Assembly: GCF_003576645.1 (NCBI RefSeq)
Contig: NC_044916.1
Location: forward strand, 7,584,633-7,648,632
Origin: Ipomoea triloba
Lineage: Eukaryota; Streptophyta; Magnoliopsida; Solanales; Convolvulaceae
DNA: 64,000 nt
Reading direction: 5' to 3'
Each line of letters begins with the position of its first letter. The stretch's first letter is position 1. The position numbers and the translations under genes are program-made. Positions 54,874-64,000 of the stretch are shown here, in pieces. Below the pieces are notes generated by a model. It had not been told where the DNA came from. It saw only the letters and a list, made by a program, of their open reading frames with translations, and ran no database searches.

Positions 54874-55650
54874 CAGGGGCGGAGCCAGAAAACTCGAGTT
54901 GGGTGGCCAATGTAGTAGAGAAAATTATAATTAACCATACTATATTATTATATATACCATATATTATTGTAATTATTACTAATAATAATTTCTAATTATA
55001 TTCTGTGTAATAAAGTATGAAATACATAATTATATGAGTACAATTGATACGAGTGTCGATCATTACTTTAGAATATTTTCACATAACACAATATCATAAT
55101 AATAACAACAACAATAAAAACAACAGCATTTATTTAAATATAAATTTTCAATTTTTATCAAATAAAAATTTTTGTCAATTATTTTGTTACCAAATCTTTT
55201 CATAATTAATTGATATTCATTTTACTGATTAACAATATTTCTAATTTGAGAGATAAAGACAAAAATCAATATCACGAATTAAACAATCAATATTAATTTT
55301 TGACAATCTCAAAGTGTAAATAAATAATTAAAACACAAAATAAATCATTAATTAATTAATCAACCTAACTAATAAAACTAAAGCATATATCTCAAATTTG
55401 GAGATTTTTAAAAATAAAATTGATATTTGGATGCCCACCATTATTAAAATATTGATAAAAGAAATAAGATAAAAAGAAAATGGTGACTTTAATTATTTGC
55501 TTGGTTTATTTGTTTCTATTTAATGAATTTAAACTTTAATATATATTTTGAGTTAACTTAATATAAATATAATAGATTGTTTAAAAATAAAATTAGAGGG
55601 GGCCAAAAGTGTATTTTATCCCTACTATATCAATATATATATATGCAAAT
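54874..55650. other. AT-rich DNA starting with a CAGGGGCGGAGCCAG terminus
   Basis: CAGGGGCGGAGCCAG is a common left end of plant hAT-type elements, and GAGGGGGCCAAAAGTG near 55597 suggests the distal part. The matching right terminus was not found. No gene. Confidence 0.4.
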
Positions 55651-55917
55651 TTACTAAAATATTTTAAGGTTTATATTACATTTAATATTGTATTTTTTAA
55701 TACACTCTAACATATTTGTAGTATATGTTTAACACTTATATCAACTCTTATTGGATGGGGTTCAACAACCTTAGACCTTTCTTATAGAATAAATGATGAG
55801 TAAGTTAAGAATAATAAATAGTAAGTAAAATTTCGTTACTAAAGTTTATACTAACGGAATACAGAGTTATTTAAGGAAGAAAATAATATAATAGAGGGTA
55901 AAGTAGGAAAATTAAAA

Positions 55918-56660
55918 AAAGGAAAAATGACACTTTTCCCCCCTATGTTATGTGCATATAGCACTTTTTCCCCCTAAAATGTTAAATTGACATTCTTACC
56001 CTTAAAAATAATTATTTCATTTATTTTTCTTCTCCAACAAATTATTATTTATATGTATGGATGATCACGATTCGGTTCGAACCTAACCAAACACTATAGC
56101 AATCATACCGAAATAGTATGGACGGTTCTGGTTACGATTCAGAACCGAAAAATAAAATTAAATAATTGTTGAACCGTGAACCAGAACTGAACCACAATCA
56201 TATATAGTGAAAATGATCAAACACTTATTTTGATAAATCGGTACGGTTCGGTTCCAATTTCGATTTTGAACCGCCAATCAAAAGTTATTTATTTATTTAT
56301 TTTTATAATTTTATTTCTTATTTAAAAATAGTCTAAATTTAACAATTATTTTATTTTATTTTTTCGGTTCTGAATTGTAACCGTAACCGTCCATACTATT
56401 TAAGTTCAATTGCTACGGTGTTCGATTAGGTTCATATCGAACCGTAATCTTCCATACATATTAGTAATATAATTGGTTGGAGAATAAAAATAAATGAAAT
56501 AGTTATTTTTAAGGGCAAAAATGTCAATTTAACATTTCAAGGGGGAAAACTACCACTTTTAAAATAACTGAGGGGGAAAAACTGTCACTTTAATAACTCA
56601 GGGGGAAAAAGTGCTATATGCACGTAACTTAGGGGGAAAAAGTGCCATTTTCTCTTTAAA
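55918..56660. mobile_element. MULE-like MITE with long inverted repeats, carrying another MITE
   Basis: GGAAAAATGACACTTTTCCCC at the left and its inverse at the right extend inward for about 140 bp (GTGCATATAGCACTTTTTCC on both sides), with extra GGGGGAAAA units on the right. No coding sequence. Confidence 0.7.
56056..56456. mobile_element. Nested MITE with TATGGA...ACGGTTCG ends
   Basis: TATGGATGATCACGATTCGG at the left and TATGGAAGATTACGGTTCG (inverse of the right end). GAACCG/CGGTTC words fill the subterminal regions. It lies inside the 55918-56660 element. Confidence 0.65.
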
Positions 56661-56989
56661 AAAAATACTAAAATCAAAATAATCTAAATCACTTATTTAA
56701 TCAAATAATTTTCCTACTTTACCCTCTATTATATCATTTACTTTTTGTTAAATATCCTTACATTCCGTCAATGTAAACTTTAGTAACGGAATATTCCGTT
56801 AACTAATTATTATTCTTAACTTACTCATTAATTTTCATATGGAAAGTCTTAGGTTCGATCCCTATTCCAATCAAAATTGACATAATTGTTAAACATATAC
56901 CATGAATATGATAGAGTGTATTTAAAAATAGAATATAAAATTTAACATGAACTTTGGTCATTTAATTAGAATCACGCATTGGGCATTGG

Positions 56990-58086
56990 TGAAACGGTAC
57001 ACCTAATTTACAGTATATATTCAACATAGATGGGAAACTATGCCTATTATCATTGTCTTTTTGGGAAGGAGGATTCAATTCTGTTTTTAAGGTGCACTGC
57101 GCCAAGGCACTAAATTTGCAGTAAAGAATACCAGGGGAGTAGATTGAATCATGAATTCATTTCTGGCGAAAGTGGCAACAAGACGAAGCATGAATCACAC
57201 CAATTAATAGAGTTTTGTGTTGCAAAAATTATGCTCGGGTATAATCAATTAACATTTAACTACAGAAACCAACGTTAAATGCTCATTGATTTTAAAAATA
57301 AAAATAAAAATTACACATATAACGTCGGTTCCTCATCAATGAACCGACATTATATGTTCAATTTTTTTTTTTTAAATGAAGATACATCATCGGTTATTTG
57401 AAATAGCCAACGTTGTATCATAGGACCTAGATCCGCATGTGCATATTTCTTCATCTTTGTTGGTCCCTCCATGTGGTTGAAGCAAGCTGGTAGCATAAGA
57501 CAAAAAAAAAATAAAAAATTGTTGGGTCCGTCCGTTATTTCTCACACGCACAACGCGCATTCAATGGCTAGTATAATTTTTATATAACCACGTACACACT
57601 GCACACACATGCATATATTAATGAAGTCTAATTTGTTAATTATGGGACAAATCTGTGCACTTGCTATTATTATGATAACTACATACTCATGTGCAAGCTA
57701 ACTTAAGTTGCATGTATGCGCTGAAAAACAAACTCAAAACTGTTAAATTCAAGTCCACACTCCACAATACCTACCAAGAAAAAGATTCGTAAACCAATAA
57801 AAAAAATTTAGCTCTATAAATAAAGTCGCAAAAAGTTGGCAATAACTCCAAATCAACAAAACACCATTATTGTTTTGTTTGGGCGTAAAACAGGAAGATT
57901 TTCATTTGCTAATCCTCGAGCTTTATTAAAGTATAGATGACATGAAATGTTTATTAATTTTCAAATGGACAAATTATATTGTGGACCTAGTCCACCTTGT
58001 AAGGTTGACCACTGACATATATAAAGTACATTTTTAATGTATTGAAAGTATATTATTTGTATATTAAAATTTATTATTTGATAATA
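56990..58086. repeat. Duplicated block C, parts matching block A (18.26-19.0 kb) and block B (48.0-48.34 kb)
   Basis: Same ordered words as listed for those blocks. No gene is recognised. Confidence 0.7.
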
Positions 58087-59638
58087 TCTACTATACTAAT
58101 AAGAGCCAAAGAGAGTTAGACCTAAAATGGGTAGAAAAAATGGCGGTCAAATTATTTAATCAAATGGATGATTTAGATAAATTATTTAATCAAATAGATG
58201 GTTAAGATAATTCAGATTAATATTATTAATAGAGATTACCTAATTACCTTACTTTTATGATTATCCGTTAAGTTTTCCGTTAAATATTCTCTTTTCCGTT
58301 AATATTCCGTTAACTTTTAACTTACCCATTAATTTCTATAAGAAATGTCTTAGGTTCAAACCTCATATCAATCAAATTTGACATAATTAAGTTTCTCACT
58401 CTATTTTACTCTTATTAAATTAAATAAATTAGTAGCTACAACGAAAAATGATACATATGTATTTTTTTTAATTTAGAATTATGTGCTATAATACCTTTAT
58501 TTGAAAAAATTATTCATTATCAAAAAATTAAATTAAATAAGAGAAATAATTTCATTAGTTATATTGTCTTTATTTTCTCTCATGCAAAGATTCTTTACAT
58601 TCAAATTTATCAATTGATATTCATTACATTGTCCATTATCTTATTTTTACAATATCTTGTAATTAAATATCAAAGTTATAGTACAAAATAATGTTATATA
58701 TTTATTTACCAAGTATTTTATTAATACTATGAAAAAGTTTTTCTAAATAATTTGAAGCTAATTATATTAACTACTTGGGGATTGGTTGACAAAGATAGTA
58801 CTCAAATAGCCCAACAAATTGAAGCGGAATCACTCTATTTTACTCTTACTGAATTAAATAAATTAGTAGTTACATAAAAAAAATGATACATATGTATTTC
58901 TTTAATACCATGAAAAAAATTAAAAAGAATAGTTTGAAACCAATCATATTAACTACTTGGGGGATTTTTTGACAATGAAAGTACTCAAATAACCCTTTAC
59001 CCAGCAAATTGAAGAGAGAAACTACCGTTTAATATCTTTGGAATACATAATATTTTAAATTTTCAAATTTTTATTAATTTATTTAATCTTTTTTCTTAAA
59101 CTAAGGATTTCTTTAACCACAATAACTCATTCAACAATAATGGTTGAACCAAATGAACCCCAAGCAGAGCAACTAAAGGAAAGTCCATAGCTCCTATATC
59201 ATAATCTCATTGCATGACGTTGTCATCTATGCTACCAACAATAACCGAATTGCAAATAACACACTACCAACAAAAAGGAAGAGAACAAATAGTAAAGATG
59301 AAGACAATGGCAATGTTACTCAAAAAAGAATTAAGAACACTTAGAAAAATTCAAATTAAAAGTAGTATTTATTTAGACTATCATTTTTAGACCAAATATT
59401 TAGACTATCGATTTTACAAGGTTGCAAACATTTATTTTAGTAATAATTATAATGAATTTTCTCTATTATCTTGGATTTATATACTTTGAGTTAGATATTT
59501 AAATAAAAAAAAATTTGACATTCAATTACCCATGTATAAACTTCTCCTATATAATCTTGCATTGATATACTTTCAAATATTTATTTAAATATAAACATTG
59601 GGCATTAACCCATTCGCGCAATGCGCGTATAAAACTAG
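58087..59638 (+). mobile_element. Complete non-autonomous Helitron, 1552 bp
   Basis: Starts TCTACTATACTAATAAGAG after an A. Ends CGCGC-AAT-GCGCG hairpin (59615-59627), then TATAAAA and CTAG, followed by T. Insertion between A and T without duplication, a 5' TC, a hairpin 11 nt from the end and a CTAG terminus are the defining Helitron features. The paralogous site at 48345/48346 is empty. It has no Rep/helicase. Near 59.2-59.34 kb it carries an open tail ATNNNRIANNTLPTKRKRT, then KDEDNGNVTQKRIKNT and stop, resembling the end of RPA-like genes carried by Helitrons. Confidence 0.92.
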
Positions 59639-59639
59639 T

Positions 59640-61170
59640 ACCAAATAATAAACCTTTAAAGTACTCGAATAATAAACTTTTCAATATTGAACATTCAGTA
59701 CACAAATAATGTACCTTCAGAATATTAGAAATGTATCTTATTTCCGTACACCATTGATCATGGTATAATATAATTGCACTTGTTTACCTAAGAAATGCTA
59801 GCCTTTTCAATTTATCGAAGGGTAAACAGTTGAAATGGTTTAGAAAGTTGTGGAGCATGAATCACGAAGATGACCAAGCACAGGAATATAAATAATTTCC
59901 ATAGGTCAGAGCTATTGACTTGGAATTTCGCATGATATAAAATTTGGAAGACCAATTCAAGCTCAGCGTGAAACGAAGACTAGCTAGGCTTGATGATGAT
60001 GGTCGTTGTTGTTGTTGCTTACTATTACTTGCTTGAAATTTTCACAATTATGTGCGAAACACATTGATAAATATGTGATTTAGATTTTTGATTTGCACCC
60101 CTTTCAATTATTGATAGCATGAATGTCTCTTACCTTTCAAAAACTCGTGAGTCTTATCGAGTTTCTTGCCGGATATCTTATTTAAATAGTAGTTCTAGGC
60201 AAATTAAAATAGCTAGCCTCACCTCACATAATTAGTCAACGTATGGAATTAAATTAACATCATCTAGTCTACCATGACAATTTACATCATGGACCAGAGT
60301 GTGTAAATCAGATCCCAGAATGAGTTTGAAAAAGGTTTGATTCGTGTACGCTAGCACTTGCAGACACGAATGTCGTCCGAGTAGTAACTTAATTGGGCTT
60401 ACCATTCGAATGAAGGCCTTGACTACTTGACTAGAGGGGTTTACCATTCGGTAAAAATGGGTTTAATCGAATGTTGATCCCTCATCTCGACCTTCCGAAA
60501 GGTACCATTTGGTAGTAGTTACTTTTCAAACTACTCACGATTCAAACTACTATTCGGAGTACCATTTTGGGTATTAATTAATTATGATGTTATAGAATTA
60601 ATTATAATTTTTAAATTTTAGAATTAATTTTCAGAGTAATGGTTGTCTGGTATAAAGGTTACATAGACGGATTTTATTATTCGTTTTAATGTCATGATAA
60701 ATGTTATTTAATCTCCATTCGTCCTTTCATCTCGTTCGTTGAGTCGTCTGTCACACACTTTCCTTAAAATCGATCCGTCACTTCCCAATAGTGCTAGGAG
60801 CGTTGTAGCCTCCGTCTCCCAGGTTAAAACAAATTACGACTTTAGTGTTTGAACACTCAAAACTCAAAGTCCAGCGAACTAGAACCAAAGGCCAGCACTT
60901 TGATGTTTTACGGTGTGTGTGCATAAATTTCAAGTACACTTGCAAAGACATGGAATAGACACAATGGACACTTGCACAAGTATAAAAGTGGGAGCAAACA
61001 TATTCACATAAGATTTAATCTCAGGCATTGAAACAACTTGGGGATGTGTGTGCATAGGTTTGATCAGATAGACAGACTCCCAAAATTTTCAGATTATCAA
61101 TTTTTGACACAAGAAGTTTATCAGATAGGCAAAGAAACCCTAGAAACATCTATGAGATTATTTGATAGAC
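59640..61170. repeat. Duplicated block C, paralog of 19.0-20.3 kb
   Basis: Near-identical to block A, including GTCGTTGTTGTTGTTGC, the ACCATTCG-rich stretch and GTGTGTGCATAAATTTCAAG. The minus open frame at 60232-60447 has a counterpart in block A, but no recognised family. Confidence 0.7.
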
Positions 61171-61870
61171 CCCAAACAAAATAGACTTTGAAGTGAAGAT
61201 ATTAGATATACCCATAGAGGATTCAATGACCATAGCACTCTGTAAAAATTTTGAACCTGTGTTGGTTGTTGTCCGTTCGACTAAGACGATGGAATTTTTT
61301 TTTTGGGTCAAAATCAAGACCCAAATGAATGTTGCTAGATTCTTGATAGGTCTAAATGAAGAGTATGCTGGAGTGATCTGAGGTTACAACTTATGGTGAC
61401 GGATCCTATTCATCAATGAATAAGGTCTATGGTAAGATTTCTCAGCAAGATAGGCAAAATACAGCCAATGCTAGAAAAATCTTCAGAAAATGGATTGTAT
61501 TACTTAGAAAGACCTATTATGAAGAATGTTAATGGTACTAGCTAGTATAGTTTTTAGAAAATGAGTCATTTTCCTTTTCCTAATAGCATATATGTTTCTA
61601 CTTCGTGCTTTGAGTTCTTACATGTGGATATTCTGGGTGTTTTTGTATTGCAATTATCCGTAAACTCCAGGGAAAGCATTGTCAAAACTAAGGGAGAAAG
61701 AAATTTGCAGGAAAAAGAAGTTGCAATGGACTTGCAAACTAATTAACTTCAAAAGGGAAAGTAACAAAATCTTCAAAACATCAAAATTAACCAACATCAC
61801 AAACCAAATAAAATCAAATCAAATTCTCAATCAAAGTACAATTGGAATGAATCAATCCCCATAAATTGCT
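61171..61870 (+). pseudogene. Copia gag-like remnant in RLK 3' flank (block C)
   Basis: Same relic as at 20.3-21.0 kb (NVARFLIGLNEEYAGV, then NKVYGKISQQDRQ in another frame), almost identical in sequence, with the same stops. Confidence 0.6.
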
Positions 61871-62107
61871 TCCTTGTATGATCTCAGTCTTCGATCTGCT
61901 GATTGGATTGTTGACGTTGCAAACTCCGCTGCTACCTTAATTACTTCATACATCTTGCTCTAACTTTCATGGATCCACATGGTAGTATGACATCGACCAA
62001 TATTGAATATGGCATGAAAAAAATATTACCATAATAAATAAGTATAAATGACCAACAAAAGAAAATTTTCAAAGCACTAATTTAAGGAGCGTCACAAATG
62101 AATTATC

Positions 62108-64000
62108 TCACCAAGGAATGGTTCTAATGTCTCCAAGTTCTGCAAGGGTGTCTTTGATTGAATGTAACTCCTTGACGGCATTGCCAATGCTCATTCTGTC
62201 TCTGGGTAACTCCATGGAACAAGCTATTCCAATCTTAAAAATTGATACAAGGCAATCTATTATCTGGTTTTGAAGTATAAGGCTTCTAGGAGTTGCATTA
62301 GCTTCTTCGTTGAATAGCTTTAGATCCACAATCTCAATGACTTGCTCAGGCACGCTCATTCTAACATAGTTATGAAGAGTTAAGCCATTATTGAAGATAT
62401 CACTAGTAGGACTTTTATTGGTAAATATCTCTAACAAAAGGATTCCATAGCTATACATATCACCAAATGTTGACAAATCACTTCTCATCCCATACTCTGA
62501 AAAAATTCAAATTCAAGCATTAGTACTCTTTCACCAAAATTTATATATATACTTTAAAAGTCTTTATGTTTAATGAGAATTGACTCTCTCTTAAAAGTTT
62601 CAAGATGATTAATTAAATAAATAAAAGAAAATAGGATACCTGGAGCTGCATATCCAATAGTTCCTTTAATTCCTATAGATGAACTCTCTTGGTTAGATGA
62701 AGATGCAACTGTAACTTCCGTGGGAAAAAACTTTGCTAATCCAAAATCAGCCACGTGAGCAACTAAGTCTCCATCCAACAAAATATTGCTTGGCTTCAAA
62801 TCACAATGTACTAAACCTGTCTCCAACTGATTATGAAGATAATCAAGTGCACTTGCCACATCAATTGCAATATTTACCCTCTGTAACAAGTTCAAACTCT
62901 TTGAATAATTATTCTCTCCTGTATCTTTTGAGAGATTGTGCAGCCAATTGTCCAGACTACCATTGATCATATACTCATAAACAATGGCCAAGAAGTCATT
63001 ACCCTCATGGTCGATGCTACAACAAGTGGTCAAAACTTTTACCAAGTTTCGGTGCCGAATTTGCCTCAACGCTTCACATTCTGCCAAAAAGCTCTTGGAT
63101 GCTCCTCTCACTTGAAGCTTGAACACTTTAATTGCAACTATTCCCAAACTACCATCAAGAATGCCCTTGTAAACTGTGCTGAATTTTCCAAATCCAATAA
63201 TGCTGGATTTAGAAAATTCATTAGTTGCCTTCTGGATACTCCAATATGACAACTTAGGCATGAACTCTGTTGTTGCATCCAACATTAAAGGCTGCTTGTT
63301 CTTCTGCTTGTAAATGACCACAAGGAGAGCCACAATTATCAGTAGAATCAAAGTCCCACTTGAAATAAAAATTGTCAGCTTTTGAATATGGGACAGATGT
63401 TTTGTTCCCCCTTCTCTTGGGCATGTTGGCGACCCAAATTGCGGAATACCTCCGCAGAGGTTGGAGTTACCACCAAGCTCAACTTCAGTCTTGTGTTTAA
63501 AAATCCCTTCAGTAGGTATCTCACCTTCCAAATGGTTAAATGATATATTCAATTGCTTCAAGTACCGAAGTTTACCTAGAAATTATGGTATTTTTCCTAT
63601 GAGGTTATTACAGGATAGATCTAAAATTTCAAGGCTTTTTAAAGAAGTGAAAGAAGGAGGGATAAATCCATGGAAAAGATTATGATTGATGTTGAGTTCA
63701 ATCAAGCTACTCAATGCACCAATGGTACTTGGAAGTGTGCCAAAGAACATGTTGTTTGAGAGGTTTAGTGACAACAAATTTTTGAACCCACCAATCTCTA
63801 CAGGAAGATGACCTGTAAAGTGATTGTGAGAGAGGTCTAAATGCAAAAGTGATGTGAAGATAACTTTGGGAAAATTTCCATGGAGTTTGTTTCTGGAAAC
63901 ATTTAATTCTAACAAATACTTAAATTTTTCAAAACTTTTCGGTATAGTACCTTGCAACTCATTGAATTGTAGGTAAAGGTCACTAAGAATGGACAGATTT
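62108..64000 (-). pseudogene. LRR receptor-like kinase copy 4, 3' part, nonsense codon
   Basis: Exon 2 is 62496-62108, the intron 62639-62497 (143 bp, GT/AG), and exon 1 runs from 62640 past the window edge. The visible part holds the last LRRs (LSILSDLYLQFNELQGTIP onward), the NLCGGIP cap, the membrane span IFISSGTLILLIIVALLVVIY and the whole non-RD kinase (GFGKFSTVYKG, VAIK, HCDLKPSN, DFG). TAA at 63585-63583 replaces the Lys codon of the GKIPKFLGK repeat of copy 3, so the kinase could not be made. The rest stays in frame. The membrane span and 3' flank pair it with copy 2. The N-terminal two-thirds of the LRR domain lies beyond the window. Confidence 0.9.

Larger units (their letters stand above)
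55650..56960. repeat. Inverted-arm element at the start of duplicated block C
   Basis: Arms at 55650-55917 and about 56690-56960 (reverse) share TTACTAAAGTTTATACT and TGAGTAAGTTAAGAATAATA. A second element is nested between them. Confidence 0.65.

Overview
This is nuclear DNA from a flowering plant, most likely a eudicot. The evidence is intron-containing LRR receptor-kinase genes of subfamily XII, an intact plant-type tRNA-Gln(UUG), and a dense layer of copia, gypsy, LINE, SINE, hAT, MULE, CACTA and Helitron sequences. Coding density is low. The only gene-like cellular sequences are four tandemly related LRR receptor-like kinases (RLKs), all on the minus strand, and one tRNA. The species cannot be named from sequence alone.

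Layout. 1-7 kb: a CACTA end, a copia remnant split by a hAT element with an 8-bp target duplication, a copia LTR, a short tandem duplication and tRNA-Gln. 7.3-10.5 kb: RLK copy 1, broken by one in-frame stop. 10.6-17 kb: a 5'-truncated LINE, a 1.8-kb MULE keeping only the start of a transposase gene, several MITEs, and an RLK 3'-flank relic without its RLK. 17.1-24.5 kb: duplicated block A ending in RLK copy 2, which has a 26-bp deletion and a stop. 24.5-31.8 kb: MITEs, SINEs, a decayed autonomous Helitron carrying a hAT element that itself carries a LINE, then a LINE reverse-transcriptase fragment. 32.1-35.3 kb: RLK copy 3, the only copy that reads as intact. 35.4-44.5 kb: a Helitron end, a MITE, a gypsy integrase fragment split by a solo LTR, and a gypsy-type solo LTR that contains a 2.06-kb near-perfect inverted repeat next to a 25-N gap. 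44.8-52.1 kb: duplicated block B, with no RLK but with an 11-copy array of 123-bp units. 55.6-64 kb: duplicated block C, with a complete Helitron and the 3' two-fifths of RLK copy 4, broken by a stop and cut by the window edge.

How it fits together. The RLKs have the structure of cell-surface immune receptors: signal peptide, LRR ectodomain, one membrane span, and a non-RD kinase with a single intron at a fixed place. They look like products of birth-and-death evolution. Blocks of about 7 kb were duplicated locally, copies decayed by different lesions, and transposons filled the spaces. Sequence traits group copies 1 and 3 together and copies 2 and 4 together. I found no sign of a novel multi-gene biological system. 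The items most worth checking are the inverted repeat, which may be an assembly artefact, the Helitron with its empty site in a paralogous block, the elements that sit against TA microsatellites, and the status of the four RLKs.
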